Part shown: positions 35,301 through 44,705 of the stretch, one piece after another
Position numbering within the stretch: the stretch's first letter is position 1
Layout: each line of letters opens with the position of its first letter
Program-made: the position numbers and the translations under genes
The notes under the pieces: model-generated
Databases searched by the model: none
Seen by the model: the letters and a program-made list of their open reading frames with translations, nothing else
What the model was told of the DNA's origin: nothing
Assembly (NCBI GenBank): GCA_016490735.1
Contig: JAEMWC010000014.1
Span: 752,501 to 816,500, forward strand
Origin: Pachyseris speciosa
Lineage: Eukaryota; Cnidaria; Anthozoa; Scleractinia; Pachyseridae
Direction of reading: 5' to 3'
Length of the DNA: 64,000 bases

Positions 35301-38300
35301 CATTATTCCCGGATGATGGCTGAAATATTACAGCATCGATCTCGCTGTAATGACAAAATTAAAGCGACGAAATTAATTTTCTATTTAAAAGAGGAAGGGA
35401 TGTGCGACCCCTGGGCGTTGGCCCGTTTATTTCTATTCATTTTCCCGTGGCGACAAGTTTTTATTCAACCTCCTTCCCGTGGAGGGCTTTTTCTTACGCT
35501 CATAATTTTTAATGGGATAGCCCTGGAGACGAGGGTTATATTTGTTAACTTGTATTGAATATAACGAAGAGAATAAGAGAGATTGATAAAACGTGTCGAG
35601 CTATAAATAACAAAATAGTCTTGCTTGGGCCTCTGGTGATAGCCAATAAGAGCCCTTACTATAAAGTTCATCTGACAATAGTCCAGCGTACGGCTAGGAT
35701 CTGAATGCGCAAGGGGAAAATCTGCAACGGAACGAAGTTAAAATTAAAGCGCTTCTCCCGGCCAAGTAAACAGTTCCCGGCCAAGTAAACAGTTCCTCTA
35801 ATCAACAATGTATTTTGACATAACTTCGTCGTGCTGAATTGCTCTCATACTTACTTGTCTGTCTTCCGCTCCTCGGTTAGTATTTCCAATTCCAATTCGG
35901 CATTCTCAATGCTCTCACCCAGGTTCTGCGTACAAAGGGAACGGACTTCACATTTGAGTACAGTAATTCTTATTGTTAGTATTTCAATATTCTACTTTGT
36001 AAAACGATTGTCGCATGTCACACTAATATAGTTTCTACAACTGTTTATTTATGTAAACTGTCATAAGAATACCAGCCAAAGCTTTCATATCTTTTTAGTG
36101 AGCGAAATACAAAAAATTGCTTTAACTGAATATCTTCTCCAGATAAAAATTGTTTGTTTTGATGCCCTGTCACCTGCCCGCGAAGATTTCGTTCCGAAAA
36201 CTGTAAGATATAGCCTCCTTCGCAGCCGTTGTTTATGTCGGTCCTATTCTCCCTCCCCACCAACGTCTGCTGAACCGAACTGAACATTCCATTCCCATTG
36301 TGTCTGAGGATCCAGTCAGGAGGGAGAAAAGAACCGACACAAACCACGGCTGCGAAGGAGGCTACATGAACTTTAAAAGCCAGGATGTGATTGGTCAGTT
36401 CCTGGAAATGAAATGTCCTGCTCGGTTCAGCAGACGTTGCTGGGGGTGGGGGAGGGGGGGGGGGGGGGGAGAATAGGACCGACACAAACAACGGCTTCCG
36501 TATGATACCGTTGAATTGAATTTTGAATTTAAAGATCTCTTATTGAATTATAATAATTAGCTAAAGTAATACATTTTTTTAATCTTTTAAAGGAAATAAA
36601 TACTTTAATGAGTTCATCTCTATCGAAAACGGAGCTGTCAGCTAAACGTTACGACATTGTTATGACGACTCGTCTCACATTTGTTTTAATGATATTTCTG
36701 TGATTTTTATATATTTTTATAATAACTAGTTTTTACATTGATGTATATTTTTTATTTATTGCCAGAAGATCCTTGCTATAGGGTTAAACTCTGGGTTTCC
36801 TTTTTCTTAATAACTTTAAATGTTATTTTGAAATAGGGTTTTGTATCATAATTGTTAGACGCTTGAGTAAACGTCATTTAACAACGTTAAAAGTCGCGGC
36901 AAAAATGTTTGATCGTCAGCAAAACATTTATACAACAAAACACTGTTGGTCAAACATCATCTTTTTCGTCTGCGATCAAGGTTTAACCGATGGCGACATT
37001 AATGTATCGACATTTGCTACTTCGCAACAAAGCGCGCGCTCACAATGCAATCAAACGGTCTACAAATTACTGCAAATCAAACGGTCAGCTTATAGAGCGA
37101 AGTGAATGACTGATAAATTGACACATTTGCACTGCCGAACAGTAGGTTTCTTTTATCTGCTTATGATAATGAAACTGTTTTAAGAACCTTGTCACTGAAG
37201 AAGTCAAGGGTTATGGTTTGTACTGTGAGCTGCTTATCGCGCACAGCCTACTGTTATATGTACGTGTCTCTGCTTTTCAAAAGCGCTGACAACCATTAAT
37301 TTGTTTTTCATTGAAACTGTAAAATTCAATAACTAAACTATTTGCTGTATGAAGTTAACCTACCTTGTGCCGTTTGAAAGCTTTTGCCAGTTTCCCTTCC
37401 AACTCTTTGCGTGAAAGACGCGCTTTTTCTGGATGAAACAAAATTCATCAAAATATGTCAGAAAGTAGAAAAATACACGGGAGTATTCTGAATAAATGAA
37501 TGAATGAATGAATGAATGAATGAATGAATGAATGAATGAATGAATGAATGAATGAATGAATGAAGAGAAAAAAGCCGTCACTACCAACCATTGCTCTTAG
37601 TTCGTGACTATGCCCAGAGGCACGGAATTTAATTTGGCTATCGTAATCATCTATGGTCATGGAATTTATTCCTATCCTTCTGCCAAAAGGCAGTTTATGC
37701 ATTAAGAAAGTTTACATTGTTGGTGTTTTTTTGATTCCTTCAGGCTAGAATAGGTGTCATAGCTTTTAGCTTGTGAAAAAGACAAAATTGTAAAGCAAAA
37801 GGTTAGTTTTGAACGAGCGCTGACGAAAAAACGCACGCACTCAAGAACCAGTGTGACGTAATTGTTGCCATGACGAGTGCCAACTTGCGTTTCCAAGGTT
37901 TCTCGCTCGAGCCAAGGTATAAACAAATAAACATTTAGTATCTTTTCAGTCTTTTGTCTGCTTCCCAGAAATAGCACAAAGAAAAAAAGTTTTGAAATCG
38001 TTTATGACACCGTGGCTCTCTTCAAAACAATCTTGACACTGTAGCTCTCCTAGCGTCTTTTTTCCAAGTCTTTGAGTTCTTCAAATCCTTTTTGATCAAA
38101 AAGTTAAAATGTATGTTTTCGCGAATTCTCGCATTGTTTTATCTCGAGTGAAATTTTGAATTTCTGGCTTTGCATATCTCATTTGAAGGGTAAATGAATT
38201 TACTAACCTGAATCACCAGCTTGCTGCTCCATCACTATAATTTCTCTTTCTAATTTTTGGAAAAACTGTACAGTCTTTGTGCGCTGTGACCGACTCCGCT

Positions 38301-39255
38301 GTCAATTGTTTTGCTCTGTCAGTCTCTCTTTGTGACGTGAGGCTAAGCGTCCTTTAGAATCATTTGCGCGCGGTGACGCCATTCTTTTTTTTCTTTTTTC
38401 TTTTTGTTACGAAACTTTCTTTTTTTTTTCTTTTTATGGCTTCCAGGCGACAAAATCTGTTAAATTAATCTATGAATCATGTCGAACGATCTATTGTTTT
38501 GAGTTTTGAACACAAAACAAAGTTCTCATTCCTTTTCTCGGTCTTTTTTCTTGATCGTTACAGAGTTTTCTTTTTACCAACAAGTCTTGCTTCAGACTAA
38601 TCAAACTCTAATTTCGCATTGCGTTTTCCCAATTTGTTCATATGGCCAAAAAATAACACACTTCCTGACCAAAATTGGCGTCTTTCCGCCCCATTTTTAT
38701 AGTTTTTTGTTTTTCTGTTTCGCCAAATTGCAACAGTCTTTTTTTTTTAAATGGTATGGCCGACAATTCTGCCCATTCCTTTTCTATCACCTTTCCCCTT
38801 GTATATAAGTAACGAAACTGAGTGTCATATTGAAGCATATGCGAGCATTGTTTGTTTTTGTTTCTTGCCAGTGATTGGTCCAAATTGTCATTGTTTCCGC
38901 GAAAATTCCAGTGAAAATTGTTTTGGTATAAAAATAAGGAACACCTTCACATGTATTTCTCTTTTCCCGTTTTCATCGGAAGTATCGTAATATCACTGTA
39001 CCATTTACCTCACCAACTAGTATCTTTTGTGTTTGCAAATTATTGGTATACCTATGCTTTGGCCCAGGAAGGTCAGCTTGTGATATGGTGCATACTTGTT
39101 TGGTTGAAAACTTTAACTGTTCCATTACAAGGCCAATTCTTATCGCATTGTCTACTCGATGGAAACCGCCTTGAAATCTGGAAATTGGGCATTTCTTCCC
39201 CTTACTCGATAAGAAAACGAATTTACTAACCTGAATCTTGATGCTCGTGTTCCAT
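19621..39255 (-). CDS. Unidentified multi-exon coiled-coil protein, about 795 residues
   Basis: Exons in order of reading: 38232-38208 (or 39255-39231), 37428-37364, 35925-35855, 35344-35284, 34957-34912, 33900-33854, 33388-33357, 33142-33064, 33012-32953, 31288-31193, 29713-29516, 28943-28791, 27664-26546, 20739-20471, 19686-19621. Each has GT/AG ends and phases join throughout, apart from one missing base in the 1.1-kb exon near 26742-26745. The product is almost all heptad-like helix rich in Glu, Lys, Leu and Gln. It has a basic cluster (KKKSKRRNKKKTNKK) in exon 10 and a very basic C-terminus (KKKKPFFRRVFRCLRKPEDN). There is no signal peptide or membrane segment. Function is unknown; a scaffold, tether or cytoskeletal role is only a guess. 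Small-exon boundaries are the least certain part. Confidence 0.65.
20173..20367. mobile_element. TTAA-flanked MITE, 195 bp
   Basis: TTAA stands at both edges (20169-20172 and 20368-20371). The ends are perfect inverted repeats of 27 bases beginning TAGGCCATTTCCGAATTACC. Inner parts are also palindromic (ATCTTTTCATATGAAAA... against its complement). No coding capacity. TTAA specificity fits piggyBac- or Kolobok-mobilised elements. Confidence 0.88.
21130..21450 (+). pseudogene. Possible RTE-like LINE C-terminal relic, interrupted by the Gypsy insertion
   Basis: Around 21320-21420 the plus strand reads RRWNWIDHILKMGR in one frame, resembling the RRW-x-W/Y-IGHILR motif near the end of RTE-type LINE proteins. 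The frame is broken. Similar-looking sequence may continue at 26102-26230 beyond the Gypsy element, which inserted in between with a 5-bp duplication. Weak evidence. Confidence 0.35.
21451..21641 (-). repeat. 3' LTR of the Gypsy element
   Basis: This 191-bp LTR differs from the 25906-26096 copy by GACCAACC/GACTAACC and GATGG/GACGG only. A purine run (AAGAGGGAAGA on the minus strand, 21642-21652) abuts it as the polypurine tract. Confidence 0.93.
21664..22239 (-). pseudogene. Gypsy integrase C-terminal domain
   Basis: Continuation of the integrase in a shifted frame: a KRRQKYYYDRHAKPLPDVTPG linker and a small barrel-like segment (GEIVRMRQKVWTP ... STVYWRNRRDI). A Pro/Thr/Ser-rich tail then runs to the stop at 21664. 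Typical of the 3' end of Gypsy pol. Confidence 0.8.
22212..23252 (-). pseudogene. Gypsy integrase
   Basis: The frame starts in the RNase H end (ADTLSRAHLP). It then has the H2C2 zinc-binding domain (AHSTHIGIEGCLRRVRE ... CDVCLAYR) and the catalytic core with Asp in VVSDYFSNFIE, Asp in LVTDNGPQFAS, and Glu in NGKAENAVKTVK. All three catalytic residues and the zinc ligands are present. A one-base loss near 22230 moves the C-terminal part to another frame. Confidence 0.9.
23243..24690 (-). pseudogene. Gypsy reverse transcriptase and RNase H
   Basis: The long frame holds the RT domain: RICLDPKDLN, FTVLDVACGFWHVVLD, PFGIKSTPEIFQRKM, and the catalytic loop VEVVADDCVVVG with two Asp. The RNase H begins QCDASQHGPGAVLLQGGQPV, with ENYAQIEKELLAIVFACEKF and TDHKPL. 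A single-base deletion near 23280-23300 shifts the frame before the RNase H ends; the remaining part continues at 23252. Confidence 0.9.
24613..25863 (-). pseudogene. Gypsy gag and protease region
   Basis: ATG at 25863 opens a frame beginning MPGGGGAEQ. An in-frame TGA lies about 50 codons in, and the frame resumes at 25689. It contains retrotransposon gag helices, paired zinc knuckles (CDFCGRMHDVSKRENC, then CKKYNKQNHF, where the expected second Cys is Tyr), and the protease centre FQPDTGAQCNVVP. It ends at 24613, where a one-base loss separates it from pol. Confidence 0.88.
25906..26096 (-). repeat. 5' LTR of the Gypsy element
   Basis: The LTR sits at the 5' side of the leftward-reading element. 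Adjacent bases 25891-25905 read GGTAACCTGACACCA. The last nine or ten match the tRNA-Leu 3' end that I recall, so a tRNA-Leu primer site directly at the LTR edge is likely. Confidence 0.9.
28791..29713 (-). repeat. Tandemly duplicated exon of the coiled-coil gene
   Basis: Exons 29713-29516 (198 nt) and 28943-28791 (153 nt) encode nearly the same segment: ADTEVVQPLTEQESFEIN against TDTEVVQSLTEQDSLEIN, then NEI...LQEQLSEV. The bases around both donors also match (TTATCGGAG followed by GTTGGC or GTTAGC). Both are phase 0, so either or both could be spliced in. The first copy has an extra 45 nt at its 5' end. Confidence 0.8.
30241..30517. mobile_element. MITE with TA target site, Tc1/mariner-like
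   Basis: Perfect inverted ends (CCATGCCATAGAAAATACAG) of 20 bases are flanked by TA at 30239-30240 and 30518-30519. The 277-bp core is AT-rich and non-coding. It lies in an intron of the coiled-coil gene. Confidence 0.85.
30525..31108. repeat. Foldback element with about 62-bp arms, split by a SINE-like insertion
   Basis: 30525-30586 (TAGCTATGCAACCC ... CACTTGTATTTTCT) is repeated in inverted form at 31047-31108. A poly-T run and tRNA-headed repeat lie between them. A smaller hairpin (GGTATACACAC ... TGTGTATACC) at 31008-31046 adjoins the right arm. Confidence 0.7.
30587..31004 (-). mobile_element. tRNA-headed SINE-like repeat
   Basis: On the minus strand, a tRNA-like head at 30998-30924 carries A-box TTAGCTCAGTGGTAGAGC, B-box GGTTCAAAC and anticodon-loop CTACCGT. 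A body of about 300 bp follows and ends in a poly-A tail (poly-T at about 30587-30616 on the plus strand). The acceptor stem is mismatched, so it is not a normal tRNA gene. The body (GACGGGGCCTACGGTTTATC) looks like repeats I recall from coral genomes, but I cannot name the SINE superfamily. Confidence 0.65.
31884..32889. mobile_element. TTAA-flanked 1.0-kb element, possibly piggyBac-related
   Basis: TTAA at 31880-31883 and 32890-32893 brackets short inverted ends (CCCATTGAC... and ...GCCAATGGG). The ends resemble piggyBac-type termini. A short plus frame near 32290-32390 (DEFLELPPHILEFLCTEDDQ) may be a transposase remnant, but no intact gene exists. The short inverted match makes this tentative. 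Confidence 0.45.
34162..34579. mobile_element. MITE built of repeated CTAGGATCTTCCTAG palindromes
   Basis: Inverted ends AGGCCTCCTTTACATGGAGG with adjoining TAGGAAGATCCTAGCACTAGG are at 34162-34213 and about 34527-34579. The internal unit CTAGGATCTTCCTAG or its complement recurs at about 34350, 34380-34412 and 34425-34460. The copy is therefore a nested set of palindromes. No coding potential; the target duplication is unclear. Confidence 0.85.
36205..36495. repeat. Compound inverted repeat with a poly-G tract
   Basis: AGCCTCCTTCGCAGCCGTTG... at 36208-36255 is inverted at about 36318-36362. A further inverted copy (AATAGGACCGACACAAACAACGGC) lies at 36470-36495, with CAGCAGACGTTGCTGG pairing to 36265-36280. 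A run of about 20 G (with short neighbours) precedes the last copy. Probable stacked MITE copies in an intron of the coiled-coil gene. Confidence 0.7.
37496..37564. repeat. (GAAT)n microsatellite
   Basis: About 17 perfect AATG/GAAT units lie close to the second exon of the coiled-coil gene. Because GAAT repeats read as open frame, they create spurious long ORFs. Confidence 0.97.
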
Positions 39256-39400
39256 TTTTGCGATTCAACTTCTGCTTTTCGCTGCCAATTGAAGCAAAAA
39301 CTTTTTAGTGCAGTCAGTGCTACAATCCTACTTTGAAAAGTGTAAATTATTCTTTATGACGCAAAGCTAATTGGCTAGAATCGTTCGCGCCCGATGCTGG
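38190..39400 (-). promoter_or_regulatory. Duplicated first exon and 5' flank of the coiled-coil gene
   Basis: Two 25-nt coding starts, ATG to G at 38232-38208 (MEQQAGDS) and 39255-39231 (MEHEHQDS), both end GATTCAG followed by GTTAGTAAATTC. Upstream, each has related sequence (GCTGTCAATTG/GCTGCCAATTG; TTTGTGACG/TTTATGACG; AGAATC-TTCGCG-like). This is consistent with a tandem duplication of promoter plus first exon about 1 kb apart. Confidence 0.65.
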
Positions 39401-39885
39401 CTTACGCTGTATTCTTTTGGCTTCAGCTTACTAGATCACACTAATTTGTGAGGTATCCTTATCACTCCAGCCACATCCCACAAGCTTTACATTTGCAGAC
39501 GCATTGAACGTCTGAGACGTTAAAGCCGTTTGGTATAAAAACGGGACGCATAAACTAGACGACCTAACAGAAAAAACAAAATTATTCTAAAAAACGACTG
39601 GATTCTATTCTTGGACGACATGAGTGAAATCGGCGCCAAATAAACTTTAAACGCGCGAATGTACCAACAAATAAACATGGCGGAATTGCAGATTCTGAAG
39701 TCTAATTTTCGACGTCGTCAGGAAGAAGAAAAGAAATGGAGATGCAAATGTTTTTGAAAAAGAAAATCAGTCGAGGAAGCGTCTATTTGACCTTTTTATA
39801 GATATGGCCGAAGCACTTGCCTTGTGTGCCGTGGCGACCAAGAAAGCAAAGAAAGATGCACTTAAATAAGACAGGCCCATTTAAC

Positions 39886-39936
39886 GTCTGACGACTTTAA
39901 CAGTCGTCAGACGTTAAATGGGCTTATCTTATTCAC
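39886..39936. repeat. Short near-perfect palindrome
   Basis: GCCCATTTAACGTCTGACGACT is followed by its exact reverse complement with a 4-6 base loop. Related sequence (GACGTTAAAGCCGTTTGGTATAAAAACGG) occurs at about 39515 and again at about 39940-39970 inverted. The whole 39510-39975 stretch may be a foldback element. Confidence 0.8.
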
Positions 39937-40595
39937 CGTTTTTATACTAGACGTTAAAGTCGTCTAAAACGGCCAATAAGTCTGCCTTTCGCGACCATCT
40001 TGTTAATTAGCAAGGAGAGTGGTTTTGAGTTTTACATTTTTATTTTATTCAAGTATATATTTCGTTAGATGAAATTTTTAATTTTACACTGTACCATAGA
40101 TGTTATTTATACACTGCGACCAAGTGATTTTTAAGTGGAACAGATGTGATAAACTTCAACCTTGTACCCAGGGTCTTCGTTTCCCTTGACGAGAACTTTA
40201 ATTTTATTTATTTCACAGGAAGGAAGTAAATTACAAATATATAGACACTAAACTATACACTAAAACGAGTATGCTGTTGGAAACCCACGGAACAGGAATA
40301 AACTTCCCTAAAAAGTGCTTTATCAGTGAAAATTCCGGCGCAAGTTAGCGGTCAGCAGTATGTTACAGAAAACAAAGCAACGAAAGTTACATTAGCGCCT
40401 TTGATATTGTAAACACCCGAGTCAGGTTAACAGGCGTCTTATAAAACATCTAAACTCGCCTTGCTTCTGTAAACCATGTACGAGAAAAAAGAACTGATAT
40501 GCCCTTTGTGCTACAGTAGTTATTGAACAGGATTTATTGAATTGTTTTAAAGTCACAAAACCAAAGGAGTAAAGTACCTGTAAAACAATTAGAAG

Positions 40596-40887
40596 GGCAA
40601 AACAAAAGGCAAACTTAATGTACAAGTGCACTAACAAACTCATCCCAGGCTATCTCTGCATTATGTTTGAGCCGAGAATTTCGAATTATAATCTTCGCGA
40701 CGCCAAGGGTAAACTATCCCTTCCAAAACCTAGAACTGGCTACCTGAAGCGTAGCTTTAGTTACAGTGGCGCTCTTTTATGGAACAATCTTCCTGAGGAA
40801 CTGCGCACAGCAAATTCCTTGGGTCTTTTCAAGAGAAAAATCCAGAGATTGTTTTCGGAACAGTACTCCCACACGCCAAATATGTAA
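40596..40887 (+). pseudogene. LINE reverse transcriptase C-terminal tail
   Basis: The frame reads YNLRDAKGKLSLPKPRTGYL then SYSGALLWNNLPEELRTANS, ending at 40887. This is the conserved C-terminus of CR1/Jockey-like LINE proteins, close to the tails at 12413-12682 and 62790-62890. Everything upstream is missing. Confidence 0.75.
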
Positions 40888-41039
40888 ACTAGTTGTAGAA
40901 GATTTTTATATATGTTCTATGTAAAACTGGTATTTTAACGTGTTTAAATTAAGTTATCATTCATACATGTTTCTGGAAACTGAAACAACACCCGAAATAT
41001 GTCTTGGAGTTGTTAAAGCTCGTCACTTACATCAAAAGT

Positions 41040-42626
41040 CCCCTGCACAACACATGACAGACTTGCGTACGCTCGAGGAAGGTTCAGACTCAAGATGTGT
41101 TCAGTAAACAGGTTGAGTTTATAAGAGTGGATGGGGGTGCAGACGAGGGGCCGTCTCATGCAGAAGTTCAATTTATGTGGACTCAAAGGCACCTTAGCAA
41201 AGCGACAGAATGTCTGTTGGTCACTACACGACACTCTGGAGGATCGCATTTGAACAGGGTTGAACTTCTTAATGGATGTCTGGCGAAAGCACATTCAAAT
41301 CTTTTTATACACTCTACTATTGGGGGTCCCTGCAACAGCACTGAACAATTAGATAAGAACCTAAATCTAGCTATCGATGTCTATGTTAAGAGGGTAAACG
41401 GAGCACCCTGTGGAAACGGAACAATAACGTTACTGAAAGGATCTTCTTCAGAATTTGCCAAATATGCCAAGGACAGGCAGTCAAAGCTTTTAACGTTTCT
41501 AAGAGGTACAAAGAAGGAAAAAAATGCTCTAAAAGGATGTGACCCTACACTCTATGCTTACTTTGAAGAGGTATGGGATGTACGCAGTGGACATATGGTC
41601 AACAATCTGCCTGAGCAGTAAGTGTTTATGCTTGTTCCATGCTTTCAAAAGAGCTGCCCACATGTGAAATGCCACAGTGAGCACAATCTGGATTTAAAGT
41701 GGTTTCCAACTGGTCCATCACTGGAGTACTTTCCTGTTCCAATCCCAGATCCTAATCGCCCTTGGGGTGGTGACTGCAGTCAATGTCAGGGGACATGTAC
41801 GGGCCATTACCTGTCACCTGATGAGCATCTTGAGCATTAAAGAAAACATGGTAGAGATGGGATGATGATCAAGCCTCTCTCCAAATTCTTGGAGAAGTGC
41901 ACAGGGAGTTTTCCACGAAGAAGATCAAGCTAAATAAAGAGAATGTAGCAGAGCTAGCCAAGAAAACATAGTGTCAACAGATGACATACAAATGTGGATG
42001 GAGCATCTTGATGAAGTTCGCAAGAATAGGGTGGAGGTTGCGAAAAAGGCAGCAGCAGCCAAAACCAGGGCCAAGTCAAGCACAAAAGGTATTATATTTG
42101 TTAGGGCTCACACAGTCATGGAATGTTAACATTGCATCCCAAACGTTAAAAAGTTGTCGAAATTGGCGAAAAGTGTCTTAATCATGGAAAAGTCATTTAA
42201 ATTCAGTTTGTTATAGTTCGGTTGTTGTCAGCTGGAAGAACAAAACTACAAATTTAACAACCTTGTTCGGCATCAAAACATGAAACATTTTACTCAAGTT
42301 ACAGATTATGGAATAGAGTTTAACGTCGACATGGAAAAGTCACGAAATTGTTTAATTTCCTAGTTTCTTTGTGAATCCTGTGTTCATTGTCTGTCCTACT
42401 TGTAGATTAGTAAAGATAACGGCTTTTTAATTTCCTTGTAATTTTTTCCACTCCTATAGAAGTCCAACAAAATAGCTGTTGCATTTGCGGTGGAGGTGAA
42501 TATGGGCTGATGATATGCTGTGATGGAGAGAAATGGCCAATTGTATGGTACCATGCTGACTGTGTTGGCCTTTTTGAAGAAACTGTGCCTGCTGGGTCTT
42601 GGTTCTGCAAAGACTGTGATCATTAG
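41040..42626 (+). pseudogene. Decayed DDE-transposase-like gene with C-terminal PHD finger
   Basis: After a short out-of-frame start (HMTDLRTLEE), 41097-41618 carries FIRVDGGADEGPSHAEVQF, RHSGGSHLNRVELLNGCLA and HSNLFIHST, motifs of a transposon-borne family that I recognise but cannot name. A TAA at 41619 interrupts before VFMLVPCF; the frame then reads WFPTGPSLEYFPVPIPDPNR to 41840. A probable last exon ending at 42626 encodes a PHD-like finger (CCICGGGEYGLMICCDGE ... GSWFCKDCDH), with one expected Cys replaced by Trp. Stops and frameshifts show it is dead. Confidence 0.6.
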
Positions 42627-43760
42627 TTATTGGTATCTAACAAAAGACAACCTTTCTGAATGTTGTTGAAATAACTTAAGTTGTACATGTCGTCATTTTA
42701 CTGATCGAACTCGAGGCCATGCAGCTGTTGTTTACATTTTCAAACATTTCTTGGTTCCTTCAATTCTGTCATAAGGAAATCAGTCAACCTACTCCAACCA
42801 CAGAGGCTTGTAAGAATGTAAAAATCCTTCTCCAAAATAGTAATTGCTCTTAGGGTTCAGGGGGGAGGGAGGGAATCAAGGGTGAACCCAACGCATATTC
42901 TTTGTGGAGAGGTGCGGTGCGCCTATAAAACATTTTCTCCGCCCGATATTACCCAAAATATTCATTTTGTTATTTTCTTATTTGTCGAAAACTTAGAGAC
43001 TCTTTCAGAGTTGGTTCCGGGAAAATCAGTTTGAAGAATTTATGAATGTACACAACTTGGTACCGGCACCGACTGAACATTTCGCAATACAGTGTAGTCC
43101 TAACGACAAACTGTCATTCCCACCCGCCCCCCCGGAAATATGCCAAAACAATATGGCGGCCAAAGCAGGATTTCCTCGTGAAAATGTCCCCCTGTTTTAC
43201 GAAGGTGGAAGCTTTATTTGCAAAACAAATAGTTCCCTTAAAAAAGAATACTTCAAAACTCTAAAAAGGAAGTCGCCTTTTCGATTGAAACTCGCAAAAT
43301 TTTTCAGTTTCCATAATTTCTAAACTTTTGGCCAATTTTTCTTTTGCTCGTGTTTAAAACATGGAGGTATAATTACTCACACACCGTACAATTTAAAGAT
43401 TTCCAGAGCAACACAGCCAAACCTTGCCGTTTTATGAAGACAAATGTACTTTAAACCATTACCAGAAATCGGCGACATTTTGCTCCGCGCGATTGCACGC
43501 TAGACACGCGAGTTTCCAAGATGGCGGCTTTTGAGCGAAGGCGTCGAGAGCGACTAAATTAAGGCAATTCTTTACACCAGCGGACTTATGCAATAAAGGC
43601 TTGGTTTCTAAGTCAAACTGAATAATGTCAATAATGGGGTTTACCTCGGTGTAAAAACCTGGCGAGGTTTTCTTTGTTTTATGTTTTATCAGGTATTGTT
43701 TTGCTGTACGTCATTGTTTAGTGAGTTTCACAGGTTTTTACACCGCGGTAGAGCCAAATA
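42627..43760. other. No recognisable gene
   Basis: A frame at 43042-43323 (93 codons) has no domain I can identify. Around 43630-43750 an inverted pair (TTTACCTCGGTGTAAAAACCT and AGGTTTTTACACCGCGGTA) forms a possible small foldback next to the exon at 43761. Confidence 0.4.
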
Positions 43761-44023
43761 ATGGCTAGCGAGTATGGAGAAAGAGCAGAAACTCTTACTT
43801 CATTTCTTGCCTTCGACCATTCTCAGGGCAGTGCTTTGCTCAATGAATCCCAACATCGACTGGCTGCGAATTTAGCACTTTTTTGTTGTGATTTTGTCTG
43901 GACTTATCCTTCACAGAACCGGTTAAAAGCGGCTATTTTGGAAAGCTCATTCCCTAGTAATAGTATTCGAACGTGCGGAAGATTGTCAGAACGAGGAAAT
44001 GAATTGCAAAATTTGTATCAAAG
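43761..44023 (+). CDS. Unidentified first exon (87 codons)
   Basis: ATG at 43761 opens MASEYGERAETLTSFLAFDH and runs to AAAG followed by the strong donor GTGAGTAA at 44024. The segment has amphipathic and Cys/Trp-containing stretches (LALFCCDFVWTYPSQNRLKA). It resembles no domain I can name with confidence. The partner exon would be downstream, where a MITE end (44283) and the Kolobok element now sit. Either a host gene's start or part of another transposon. Confidence 0.35.
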
Positions 44024-44282
44024 GTGAGTAATTTTACTAAAATCTGACTAAAATGGTGACTGAATAAGGGGCAGTAACCGAACTTTTTCAATTAAAAATT
44101 GTCCAAAGTTTTTTAACGTTTTCAGTCTAAAAACAACACAGAACACTCCGTTAAAGGTTTATATTTCATATGCGACGTGTGGAAAATAAGCAGCGTTGCC
44201 CTGAAGTTTTAGGTTGAAATTCATACATTCTTTCGTAACTCCGGCGGCCATTTTAAAGGCCGCGTGACGCATGAATAAATTA

Positions 44283-44379
44283 GGGACTTAAAGCATCGAC
44301 GACGGGAACGGCAACGGCGACGGAAAAACCGAGAAAATACTGGGGAGAGGACGCGCTTGCGCAGTGAAATTGGAAGCAG
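44283..44379. repeat. Left end of a GGGAGCTTTAGCAACGACGAC-type MITE
   Basis: GGGACTTAAAGCATCGACGACGG resembles the terminal repeat of the MITE at 63274-63634. The Kolobok element is inserted about 100 bp into it. I do not see the other end beyond 53709. Confidence 0.5.
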
Positions 44380-44383
44380 TTAA

Positions 44384-44407
44384 AGTGGTACTACGACCAA
44401 AATTTTG
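44384..44407 (+). repeat. Left terminal inverted repeat of the Kolobok element
   Basis: The first 24 bases pair with 53682-53705 apart from one or two differences (GACCAAAATTTT against GACGAAATTTT). Similarity beyond this is patchy. Confidence 0.88.
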
Positions 44408-44525
44408 CATTTCCATAACTTAACATTTTTGGAAACCTTAACTTATAAATACTTACCCTGCCAAGTTTCATCTCAATATTCCCACGGGAAGTCCGATTAT
44501 TTTATTGTTCTTTTCCGCTTTCGGC

Positions 44526-44616
44526 CGCCCGCCATTACTAAATTCGAAAATTGCCGAGTGTAGCCGAAAGATCTGGCACTAGTTCATCCCTATCGGAAGT
44601 GACGTCATATTCGCAT
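44526..44616 (+). promoter_or_regulatory. Left subterminal promoter-like block
   Basis: CCGCCATTACT about 145 bp from the left end and GTGACGTCATATTCGCA about 215 bp from it are also found, in the same order and similar spacing, at the right end. TGACGTCA is a CRE-type palindrome. The block lies upstream of the transposase start at 44706, so it probably drives that gene. Confidence 0.6.
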
Positions 44617-44705
44617 CACAACAAAGTAACGTGGCTAATTCTCTATGCACTCTTTGAGAAGTGAGAGGTCTTCGCAGGGTTTTTCTTGCGCTGTCACCCT
44701 ACAAA

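Noticed and set aside
35313..35558. 81-codon plus frame MMAEILQHRSRC
   Set aside because: It lies antisense to exon 4 of the coiled-coil gene and has no domain.
37360..37702. Long minus-strand frames rich in FIHSFIHS repeats
   Set aside because: They are a translation of the (GAAT)n microsatellite.
41818..41850. Hammerhead ribozyme core (CTGATGAG ... GAAA)
   Set aside because: The stems around the CTGATGAG at this site do not pair, and the sequence reads as transposase coding remnant.
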